Shown: positions 1-4,856 of the stretch, one piece after another
Numbering within the stretch: the stretch's first letter is position 1
Layout of the letters: every line of letters starts with the position of its first letter
The notes under the pieces: generated by a model
Database searches by the model: none
What the model saw: the letters and a program-made list of their open reading frames with translations, nothing else
What the model was told of the DNA's origin: nothing
Made by a program: the position numbers and the translations under genes
DNA from: Syntrophobacterales bacterium
GTDB taxonomy: Bacteria > Desulfobacterota > Desulfobaccia > Desulfobaccales > 0-14-0-80-60-11
Assembly (NCBI GenBank): GCA_020052215.1
Contig: JAGVPN010000442.1
Span: 1-7,619 of the forward strand
Reading direction: 5' to 3'
DNA: 7,619 nucleotides

Positions 1-85
1 CCAGTTTGCCGGGGGCGGTGGACGCGCCGATGACCGCAACGCTTCCGGGCTTGAAGATGGGGGTCAGGCTGGCAAGGATATCCAT
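1..85 (-). CDS. NDP-forming acyl-CoA synthetase, N-terminal fragment (partial, runs off window)
   Basis: Only the first 28 codons are in the window, read leftward from an ATG at 85-83. The peptide begins MDILASLTPIFKPGSVAVIG and continues ASTAPGKL. An 'LxxLFxPxSVAVIGAS..PGK' pattern is the start of the CoA-binding Rossmann domain of ADP/GDP-forming acetyl- or acyl-CoA synthetases, which interconvert acyl-CoA + NDP + Pi and acid + CoA + NTP in the cytosol. A perfect AGGAGG (plus-strand cctcct, 90-95) lies 4 nt before the ATG and fixes the start. The gene is divergent from the ErcA-like dehydrogenase at 530, so the two could share control of alcohol/acid metabolism; that is inference. A succinyl-CoA-synthetase-like or protein-acetyltransferase fusion sharing the same N-terminal domain cannot be excluded from 28 residues. 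Confidence 0.75.
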   Translation of the reverse strand, partial: MDILASLTPIFKPGSVAVIGASTAPGKL

Positions 86-136
86 GGGGCCTCCTGGGGT
101 TATGTCGTGATGTTAGCTGAATCGATGATAAAGCAG

Positions 137-179
137 GGATGGGCAAATTGGAAGACGATTTTTTACTTCCGGCCCATCC
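137..179. promoter_or_regulatory. Nested stem-loop in the leader of the acyl-CoA synthetase gene
   Basis: The outer arms GGATGGGC (137-144) and GCCCATCC (172-179) are perfectly complementary. The inner arms GGAAG (150-154) and CTTCC (166-170) also pair, leaving an 11-nt T-rich loop and small bulges. It lies 52 nt upstream of the leftward ATG at 85, so it would fall in or just upstream of that gene's leader. The function is unknown; an operator-like site or an mRNA structure are both possible. Confidence 0.4.
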
Positions 180-211
180 TCCCCAGATAATCCACTGGCA
201 AGGGACTGACA

Positions 212-246
212 CTAACCGGATTATCGTTGTTAATCCATCAGGTTAG
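212..246. repeat. Bulged inverted repeat
   Basis: CTAACC (212-217) pairs with GGTTAG (241-246), and GGATTA (218-223) pairs with TAATCC (231-236). The result is a 12-bp stem with a one-sided 4-nt bulge and a 7-nt loop. No T-tract follows on either side, so it is not an obvious terminator. It abuts the GGCGGGC palindrome at 255, so it may be part of the same dispersed-repeat material. Confidence 0.4.
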
Positions 247-250
247 CCAG

Positions 251-271
251 ACATGGCGGGCAGTGCCCGCC
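251..271. repeat. Dispersed GGCGGGC palindrome, copy 1
   Basis: The word ACATGGCGGGC is followed by a 3-nt loop and GCCCGCC, giving perfect 7-bp arms at 255-261 and 265-271. The same ACATGGCGGGC word and palindrome recur at 4066-4087 in the hairpin array. This identifies a dispersed REP-like element rather than a local accident. Confidence 0.55.
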
Positions 272-286
272 CTACGGTGAATTCTT

Positions 287-314
287 CTCGTTTCCCAGTT
301 CCTGCTGGGTAACG
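287..314. repeat. GTTCCCAAG-type hairpin repeat, degenerate copy
   Basis: GTTTCCCAG (290-298) pairs with CTGGGTAAC (305-313) through 8 of 9 base pairs around a TTCCTG loop. It matches the better copy at 4758-4783 in the preceding TCTCGTT, in the loop TCCT and in the CTGGGxAAC arm. It is therefore a diverged member of the same dispersed family. Confidence 0.5.
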
Positions 315-332
315 CCAATGGGTAGAATCTTA

Positions 333-399
333 TCCGAAAGGAGCCATACCCAGGCAGGCGGAAACCACGGAGAGATCCCGGATATGGCAAGGTTTTTTT
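333..399 (+). promoter_or_regulatory. Possible structured leader with poly-T tract upstream of the ercA-like gene
   Basis: Visible elements are a TCC-GAAA-GGA tetraloop hairpin (333-342), a long-range helix GCCATA (343-348) with TATGGC (383-388), and GGTTTTTTT at 391-399. AAACC at 362-366 could alternatively pair with GGTTT at 391-395, giving a competing fold next to the T run. This resembles an attenuator layout, but it matches no riboswitch class I know and no clear promoter precedes it. Treat it as a weak candidate. Confidence 0.2.
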
Positions 400-467
400 A
401 GGATTAACCGGAACTTGCCGATAGAGAGAGAAGATATTGGGCTGGTCGTAAGCCTTTGACCTTGAGT

Positions 468-476
468 TGCTATCAT
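468..476 (+). promoter_or_regulatory. Possible extended -10 promoter for the ercA-like/kinase cluster
   Basis: TGC followed by TATCAT matches an extended -10 (TGn-TATAAT, 5 of 6 in the hexamer). It would start transcription near 483, about 45 nt before the GTG start at 530. No good -35 lies 17 nt upstream; the TTGACC at 456-461 is too close to serve as one. Confidence 0.25.
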
Positions 477-529
477 AAAAGCAAACGCGCCGATATTTCC
501 TGTAACCCCTGAAACGGAAGGAGAAGGGA

Positions 530-1681
530 GTGATAGAGCTGCGTAAATTTGTCGCCCCGGAATTCGTGTTTGGCGTCGGGGCGCGTCATCTGGCGGGGCG
601 CTATGCCAAAAACTTCGGGGCCCGCCGGGTGTTGGTGGTGACGGACCCGGGAGTCCTGGCCGCCGGCTGGACCGGGCAGGTCATCGAGAGCCTGGAAGCC
701 GACGGCGTGCCATATACCCTGTTTTCCCAGGTCACTCCCAACCCCAAAGACTCGGAAGTCATGGCCGGGGCGGAACTCTATCGACAGGAACGGTGCGACG
801 TCATTGTGGCGGTGGGCGGCGGCAGTCCCATGGACTGCGCCAAAGGCATCGGCATCGTCAGTTCCAACCGGCAGCATATCCTGGAATTTGAAGGGGTGGA
901 TCGGGTGGAAATCCCCGGTCCGCCGCTGATTTGCCTTCCCACCACTGCCGGAACTTCCGCCGACGTCTCCCAATTCGCCATCATCACCGACCGGCGGCGG
1001 CGGGTCAAGATCGCCATCATCAGCAAGGCCGTGGTGCCGGAGGTGGCCTTGATTGACCCCGTGACCACCACCACCATGGATGCGGCACTCACCGGCTGCA
1101 CCGGCCTGGACGCCCTGGTTCATGCCTTTGAGGCCTTTGTCTCCACGGCCCAATCCCCTATTACCGACCTGCACGCCTTGGAAGCCGTCCGCCTGGTGGC
1201 GGCTCATTTGCCGGCGGCCATAGCCAACCCGGCCGACCTGGAGGCCCGCTCCCAGATGATGCTGGCCAGCCTCCATGCCGGCCTGGCTTTTTCCAATGCC
1301 AGCCTGGGTCTGGTGCACGCCATGGCTCACAGCCTGGGCGGGTGGCTGGATTTTCCCCACGGCGAGGCCAATGCCCTGTTGCTTGACCACGTGGTGAGCT
1401 TCAATTTCGCTGCGGTTCCGGAACGCTACCGGCGCATCGGCGTCGCCATGGGTCTTGAGCTGGAAGGGACGCCTCCGGCAGAGGTTAAGACCGCCCTGGT
1501 GGGGGCTGTGAAGCGGCTGCGCACCGCCGCCGGTATTTCCCATACCCTGGGACAGAAGGGGGTGCGTTCCGATGATATCCCCCACCTGGCCGCCACCGCG
1601 CGGCGGGATGCCTGTTTGGCCACCAATCCCCGCCAGCCGAGGCAACGGGACATCGAGACCATCTATGCAAAAGCGCTCTGA
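530..1681 (+). CDS. ercA: ErcA-like iron-containing alcohol dehydrogenase (probable regulatory type)
   Basis: The 383-residue protein is full length for group III Fe-dependent alcohol dehydrogenases. It starts at GTG 530, with GGAAGGAG (516-523) 6 nt upstream. The N-terminal Rossmann-like half carries AVGGGSPMD (94-102), the nucleotide-binding signature, and PTTAGTSADVS (137-147). The helical half carries the metal ligands expected for the family: D194 and H198 (GLDALVHAFEAF), H263 (HAMAHSLGG) and H277 (FPHGEAN). The C-terminus has CLATNPRQP (362-370). The opening 'ELRKFVAPEFVFG' and the TAGTSADVSQFAIITD segment resemble the subgroup named after Pseudomonas ErcA, a dehydrogenase-like protein in the regulatory circuit for ethanol oxidation that is encoded beside a sensor kinase. 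The metal site looks intact, so it may be catalytic, regulatory or both. It overlaps the downstream kinase by 17 nt, which implies cotranscription and probably translational coupling. The substrate is unknown; short alcohols or lactaldehyde-type compounds are plausible. Confidence 0.85.
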   Translation: MIELRKFVAPEFVFGVGARHLAGRYAKNFGARRVLVVTDPGVLAAGWTGQVIESLEADGVPYTLFSQVTPNPKDSEVMAGAELYRQERCDVIVAVGGGSPMDCAKGIGIVSSNRQHILEFEGVDRVEIPGPPLICLPTTAGTSADVSQFAIITDRRRRVKIAIISKAVVPEVALIDPVTTTTMDAALTGCTGLDALVHAFEAFVSTAQSPITDLHALEAVRLVAAHLPAAIANPADLEARSQMMLASLHAGLAFSNASLGLVHAMAHSLGGWLDFPHGEANALLLDHVVSFNFAAVPERYRRIGVAMGLELEGTPPAEVKTALVGAVKRLRTAAGISHTLGQKGVRSDDIPHLAATARRDACLATNPRQPRQRDIETIYAKAL

Positions 1682-3845
1682 TACCCAGAACCTCCAGGGG
1701 GATTTACGGGAAAAAATCATCGGCCTGGGGGAGCGGTCTCTCCGGAAGAGCTACTATCCGGAACTGCAACGGCGCCTAGCGGAACTGGAAGCCTCGGAGA
1801 CGGCCCTGGCTGATGCGGCCCGGAAATGGCAGGTCACTTTTGATGCCATCTCCGACCCCATCTGCCTGATAGACCTGCAGGGAAAAATCCTGCAATGCAA
1901 CCGGGCCATGGCAAGTTTCGCGAGCCAGCCGGTGGAAGAGATTGTCGGGAATAACTACTGGGAAGTGGTGTACGGCACGACCAAACCCATCGACGCCTGT
2001 CCCATTTTGCGCCTGAGGAAGAGCCTTCGCCGGGAAACCCAGCTGCTGGCCCTGGGCGACCGCTGGGTGGAGGTTACGGTAGACCCCATCCTGGATGACT
2101 CGGGCGGGTTAATGGGCGCGGTGCACATCCTCTCCGATATCACCGCGCGCCAGCGGGCGGAGGAGGCCTTGCGGGCCTCCGAGGAACATGTGCGCCTGAA
2201 GCTGGATTCCATTCTCTCTCCGGATGCCGATATCATCAACCAGGATTTAAGCAACATTCTCGACACACCGGCGATTCAATCCCTGATGGAGGACTTCTAC
2301 AAACTGACGAACATGGGAATGGCGATTCTCGATCTCCAGGGGAAAGTCCTGGTGGCCACTGGCTGGCAAGACATCTGCACCCAATACCACCGGGTCCATC
2401 CCCAGACCGCGCAAAACTGCACCGAAAGTGATCTCCTCCTGGCCCAGGACTTGCAGCCGGGCGAGTATGTAGCCTACAGATGCCAGAACCACCTCTGGGA
2501 TGTGGCAACTCCCCTGTTCATCGGCGGCAAGCACGTCGGCAATATCTACACCGGTCAGTTCTTCTACGACGATGAACCCGTTGATGAACGGCTGTTCATC
2601 GATCAAGCGGCCAAATATGGTTTTGACCAGAAACCGTATCTGTCGGCGCTCCAGCGGGTGCCGCGCCTCAGCCGCGACCGGGTCAAGCCCCTGATGGATT
2701 TCCTGATGAAATTCTCGGCGTTGGTTTCCAAACTGAGCTACAGCAACCTCAAGCTGGCCCAGGCGATGTCCGAGCAGCAGCGGATTGAAGCCGCCTTGCG
2801 CCAGAGCGAGGAACTGTATCGCTACTTGTTCGAGAACATGCTGAACGGATTTGCCTACTGCAAGATGCTCTTTGAGCAAAATCAGCCGCAGGACTTCATC
2901 TACCTTAAAGTCAACAGTTCCTTCGAACGATTGACCGGGTTGAAGAATGTTGCCGGGAAAAAAGTATCTGAAGTCATTCCGGGCATACGGGAATCTGATC
3001 CGGAGCTGCTTGAACTTTATGGAAGGGTGGCTTTGACCGGCAAACCCGAGAGGTTTGAGATTTACCTCGAAGCCTTGAAGATGTGGTTTTCGATCTCGGT
3101 GTTCAGCCCTGAAAAAGAATATTTTGTTTTCATATTTGACGTGATCACCGAGCGCAAGCGGGCGGAGGCGGAGATTGTCCGGAAAAGCGACCAGCTCCGG
3201 GCCCTGGCGGCCCGGCTGGCGGAGGTGGAAGAGACGGAGCGACAGCACCTGGCCCGACAACTGCACGACCAGGTGTGCCAGAGCCTCACCGCCCTGGGCC
3301 TGACGCTGACTCTGCTCCAGACCCAGATGCCCCGGAAGAGGGCGGCAGCGCTCCGGGGCCGGCTGGCCGATGCCCTGGCCCTGGTGGAGCAAACCGGGGA
3401 GACCGTCCGGAACGTGATGGCCGATCTGCGGCCCCCGATGCTGGACGACTACGGGCTGTTGTCGGCGCTTAACTGGTACGGGGTGGAGTTCTTCGCTAAA
3501 ACGGGCATCAGCGTGGAGGTCCAGGGGCAGGAGGCGGACCCCCGCCTGGCCCCGCCGGTGGAACTGGCCTTATTCCGCATTGTGCAGGAAGCCATGGCCA
3601 ATGTGGCCAAGCACGCCCGGGCCACGAAGGTGGTCCTGACCGAGGAGATGGACAACGGCGCCCTTCGGCTGGTCATCGCCGACAACGGCGTCGGCTTCGA
3701 CCAGAAGCGACTGGGCCAGCCGGAGGCCCGGCACCTCTGGGGCATCCTGACCATGAGCGAGCGGGCTGCCGGGGCCGGCGGCTGCTGCCGCATCGAGTCC
3801 CAGCCCGGCCAGGGCACCCGGGTGGTGGTGGAGGTGAGCCGATGA
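1665..3845 (+). CDS. Soluble PAS-PocR-PAS sensor histidine kinase (NarX/NarL-type HisKA_3)
   Basis: I chose the ATG at 1665, which gives 726 residues. Earlier in-frame codons (ATG 1572, 1608) lie inside ercA and would add a proline-rich tail read out of frame. No transmembrane segment is visible, so it should be cytosolic. The order is: a coiled coil (about 32-52), PAS1 (about 52-160, ending in a DITARQRAEE linker), a PocR domain (about 192-360), PAS2 (about 381-497, ending in DVITERKRAE), a HisKA_3 dimerisation domain with phospho-acceptor H534 in ARQLHDQVCQSL, and HATPase_c (about 630-726) with N646 in QEAMANVAKHA and DNGVGFD at 673-679. The PocR region has the family hallmarks: GWQDICTQYHR, NCTESD, YRCQNHLWDVATPL and GNIYTGQFF, with Cys 238, 252 and 273. 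PocR domains are thought to bind small hydrocarbon derivatives such as propanediol. The expected partner is a NarL-family regulator; only a decayed stub follows, then a receiver-only protein at 4173. Confidence 0.88.
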   Translation: MQKRSDTQNLQGDLREKIIGLGERSLRKSYYPELQRRLAELEASETALADAARKWQVTFDAISDPICLIDLQGKILQCNRAMASFASQPVEEIVGNNYWEVVYGTTKPIDACPILRLRKSLRRETQLLALGDRWVEVTVDPILDDSGGLMGAVHILSDITARQRAEEALRASEEHVRLKLDSILSPDADIINQDLSNILDTPAIQSLMEDFYKLTNMGMAILDLQGKVLVATGWQDICTQYHRVHPQTAQNCTESDLLLAQDLQPGEYVAYRCQNHLWDVATPLFIGGKHVGNIYTGQFFYDDEPVDERLFIDQAAKYGFDQKPYLSALQRVPRLSRDRVKPLMDFLMKFSALVSKLSYSNLKLAQAMSEQQRIEAALRQSEELYRYLFENMLNGFAYCKMLFEQNQPQDFIYLKVNSSFERLTGLKNVAGKKVSEVIPGIRESDPELLELYGRVALTGKPERFEIYLEALKMWFSISVFSPEKEYFVFIFDVITERKRAEAEIVRKSDQLRALAARLAEVEETERQHLARQLHDQVCQSLTALGLTLTLLQTQMPRKRAAALRGRLADALALVEQTGETVRNVMADLRPPMLDDYGLLSALNWYGVEFFAKTGISVEVQGQEADPRLAPPVELALFRIVQEAMANVAKHARATKVVLTEEMDNGALRLVIADNGVGFDQKRLGQPEARHLWGILTMSERAAGAGGCCRIESQPGQGTRVVVEVSR

Positions 3846-3910
3846 GCCTCACCGTGTTCCTGGCCGCTGACCAGGCGGCGGCCCAAAACGGGCTCAGGCC
3901 CTGGTCTGAA
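3842..3910 (+). pseudogene. Truncated, frameshifted 5' stub of a NarL-type response regulator
   Basis: An ATG overlaps the kinase stop (ATGA, 3842-3845), the usual coupling of a kinase with its regulator. Translation gives MSLTVFLAADQAAAQNGLRP. This closely mirrors the NarL-family start (V-x-L-A-D-D-H-A-V-V-R-x-G-L-R-x-L-L), but the first acidic-pair residue is Ala, His is Gln and Arg is Gln. Near 3898, one missing base (AGGCCC where AGGGCCC is expected) would explain why 'LRALV' appears only in the shifted frame, where it meets a TGA. The remaining receiver and all of the HTH domain are absent, and the palindrome array begins at 3917. The unshifted reading frame runs on through the palindromes to a TGA at 3956-3958 (38 codons). 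The similarity is judged by eye against the family pattern. It could alternatively be a tiny unrelated ORF. Confidence 0.55.
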
Positions 3911-3916
3911 AAGTCT

Positions 3917-3974
3917 TTGGTGGCACCGGTATCTTACCGGTGCGGGTGCACAGGTTGAAAACCTGTGCCACCAA
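3917..3974. repeat. 58-bp composite palindrome with 10-bp terminal inverted repeats
   Basis: TTGGTGGCAC (3917-3926) and GTGCCACCAA (3965-3974) are perfect inverted repeats. They enclose two further perfect hairpins, with loops TCT and GAA, whose arms partly overlap the ends. The size and ends resemble a very small non-autonomous mobile element, although no target-site duplication is evident. Confidence 0.55.
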
Positions 3975-4012
3975 CGGGGGCGAGCACGGAGGCTCGCCCC
4001 GCCAACTAAGGT

Positions 4013-4038
4013 GGTGGCACAGGCTTTCCAGCCTGTGC
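4013..4038 (+). repeat. GGTGGCACAGG hairpin, second copy of the element at 3948-3972
   Basis: This unit reads GGTGGCACAGGC on the plus strand, and the minus strand of 3948-3972 reads GGTGGCACAGGT. Each folds into a 9-bp stem. The one stem difference is compensated: a T:A pair in the first copy is a C:G pair in the second, and the loop is TTC versus TTCC. This supports selection on, or shared descent of, the folded form. Confidence 0.6.
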
Positions 4039-4065
4039 AAGTGTAGGGTGCGCCCGGCGCACCAA

Positions 4066-4087
4066 CATGGCGGGCGGGACGCCCGCC
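4066..4087. repeat. Dispersed GGCGGGC palindrome, copy 2
   Basis: After CATGGCGGGC the arms GGCGGGCG (4069-4076) and CGCCCGCC (4080-4087) pair across a GGA loop. It shares the ACATGGCGGGC lead-in with the copy at 251-271, but with a changed loop and inner pair. Confidence 0.55.
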
Positions 4088-4172
4088 CCACAAACTTTTC
4101 ATGCTTAACGGGTGGGCCCAAGGCCCATGAATGACTGAAATAATAAAATCTCTGAGAAAATAAGGAATAACT

Positions 4173-4562
4173 ATGAGCCCTCATATCCTGATTGTGGAGG
4201 ATCACCGGGGTGTTCGCCAATCGCTGCGGGAATGGCTGGAAATTTCGTTCCCGCGCTACCAGTTGCTGGAAGCCGCCAGCGGCGAGGAAGGGGTCACCGT
4301 GGCCCAGGCCATGTCCCCGTGCCTGGTCATCATGGACATCGGCCTTCCCGGGATGAACGGCATCGAAGCCGCTCAGGCCATCAAAGCGGCGGCGCCCGCC
4401 ACCCGGGTGGTGATGCTCACCATGTATGATGATGAGGCCCATAGATCTGACTCGGCCGCAGCCGGGGTCAGCGCCTATGTACCCAAGAGCAAGGTCCGAA
4501 CGGAACTGCTGCCCGTCCTCACCAGGTTGCTGGCAGAGGATATAGAAAAAAAACTCCCTTGA
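4173..4562 (+). CDS. Receiver-only response regulator (CheY-like)
   Basis: The 129-residue protein is a complete receiver domain with no output domain. It has the acidic pair E9-D10 (ILIVEDH), phospho-acceptor D55 (LVIMDIGLPGMNG), switch T83 (VVMLTMYDD) and conserved K105 (SAYVPKSK). AAGGA at 4162-4166 lies 6 nt before the ATG. Such proteins relay phosphate or act through protein contacts rather than binding DNA. It sits 327 bp after the kinase on the same strand, beyond the hairpin array, so it is the nearest candidate partner of that kinase. The YVPKSK and REW/LE segments resemble receivers of NarL-family regulators. It could therefore be a receiver that lost its HTH, but no HTH-like sequence follows the stop. 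Whether it has its own promoter in the AT-rich 4128-4172 stretch is unclear; I found no good -35/-10 pair. Confidence 0.88.
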   Translation: MSPHILIVEDHRGVRQSLREWLEISFPRYQLLEAASGEEGVTVAQAMSPCLVIMDIGLPGMNGIEAAQAIKAAAPATRVVMLTMYDDEAHRSDSAAAGVSAYVPKSKVRTELLPVLTRLLAEDIEKKLP

Positions 4563-4653
4563 TTGATCCGGGTGAGATCGAGAGCCTGGGGGGGAGACCG
4601 CGCCATCTAAGCCGATATCCTCCGCAAACCCACCCGTTGGTCGGACGAGGAGA

Positions 4654-4677
4654 TTGCCCGGCGCCAGGCAACCTTTT
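4654..4677 (+). terminator. Weak terminator-like hairpin after the receiver gene
   Basis: TTGCC (4654-4658) pairs with GGCAA (4667-4671) around an 8-nt GC-rich loop, followed by CCTTTT. The stem is only 5 bp and the T run only 4, so it is marginal. The repeat hairpins further on could serve as bidirectional terminators instead. Confidence 0.2.
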
Positions 4678-4708
4678 ACGCTCCGGGATAGTTGCGGCTT
4701 GTGTCAGA

Positions 4709-4738
4709 CTCGTTGCCGAGCTAAGGCTTGGGAATGAG
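4709..4738. repeat. GTTCCCAAG-type hairpin repeat, diverged full-length copy
   Basis: Between CTCGTT (4709-4714) and GAATGAG (4732-4738), a 13-position stem forms around the loop TAAG (4722-4725). It has ten Watson-Crick pairs, two G-T wobbles and one G-G mismatch. The right arm GCTTGGGAA is identical to that of the copy 20 bp downstream. Confidence 0.5.
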
Positions 4739-4757
4739 CGGACGCGGCTTTCATTTC

Positions 4758-4783
4758 TCGTTCCCAAGCTCCTGCTTGGGAAC
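4758..4783. repeat. GTTCCCAAG-type hairpin repeat, best copy
   Basis: GTTCCCAAGC (4760-4769) and GCTTGGGAAC (4774-4783) are perfect 10-bp arms around the loop TCCT. It is preceded by CTCGTT-type sequence like the other two copies (287-314, 4709-4738). On the minus strand it lies about 75 bp past the prs stop and could stop or stabilise that transcript. Confidence 0.65.
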
Positions 4784-4856
4784 CAGAATTCAACCCCCAA
4801 CAGATTTCGGCTCAGGGAGTCAACCGGATAACCCTAACCTATTGTGGCGATTGTCC

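Larger units (their letters stand above)
86..529. other. Divergent intergenic region with several hairpins and repeat copies
   Basis: This 444-bp gap between the acyl-CoA synthetase and ercA-like genes has no convincing gene. It contains a nested stem at 137-179, a bulged 12-bp stem at 212-246, a GGCGGGC palindrome at 255-271, a degenerate GTTCCCAAG-type hairpin at 290-313, and a possible structured leader ending in a T7 tract at about 333-399. An extended -10-like site lies at 468-476. I looked for -24/-12 (sigma-54) GG-N10-GC elements and found none convincing. Confidence 0.7.
3917..4127. repeat. Modular array of seven short hairpins between kinase and receiver genes
   Basis: In order, the perfect arms are at 3923-3931/3935-3943, 3948-3956/3960-3968, 3977-3985/3992-4000, 4017-4025/4030-4038, 4047-4054/4056-4063, 4069-4076/4080-4087 and 4113-4118/4122-4127. 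Several modules end in the same word CCAAC (3971-3975, 4002-4006, 4062-4066) or CAAAC (4091-4095), as if assembled from units. It begins exactly where the response-regulator stub dies out. There is no open coding frame through it and no transposase. It may be a nest of REP/MITE-like insertions, and in RNA it could block or modulate read-through and decay between the kinase and receiver genes. Confidence 0.75.
4563..4856. other. Convergent intergenic spacer with hairpin repeats
   Basis: This 294-bp gap lies between the receiver gene and the end of prs, which face each other. It contains a short protein-like remnant (4611-4691), a weak terminator-like stem TTGCC/GGCAA followed by CCTTTT (4654-4677), and two neighbouring copies of a hairpin repeat (4709-4738, 4758-4783). 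No gene is supported. Confidence 0.65.

Noticed and set aside
456..476. TTGACC...TATCAT as a complete sigma-70 promoter
   Set aside because: The spacer is only 9 bp. Only the extended -10 remains plausible.
1572..1664. Longer kinase start at ATG 1572
   Set aside because: The added 31 residues overlap the conserved ercA C-terminus out of frame, are proline-rich and match no domain. ATG 1665 fits the overlap geometry.
473..1720. 415-codon open frame on the minus strand opposite the ercA-like gene
   Set aside because: It lies antisense to a gene with clear family motifs. Its product is rich in Gly, His and Gln with no recognisable domain, as expected from a GC-rich shadow frame.
2247..3392. 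381-codon minus-strand frame opposite the kinase
   Set aside because: It is the complement of PocR/PAS/HisKA coding sequence, with no independent motif or ribosome-binding site.
3917..4127. CRISPR array
   Set aside because: The units differ from one another and are palindromic, with no constant repeat and regular unique spacer.
3449..4442. Minus-strand frames spanning the hairpin array (217 and 182 codons)
   Set aside because: They combine antisense of the kinase or receiver with palindromic repeats. The low-complexity translation is repeat-derived.
4559..4831. Small TTG-start frame after the receiver gene (90 codons)
   Set aside because: It reads through both hairpin repeats, has no motif and overlaps the receiver stop. 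The only protein-like part is in another frame (4611-4691).
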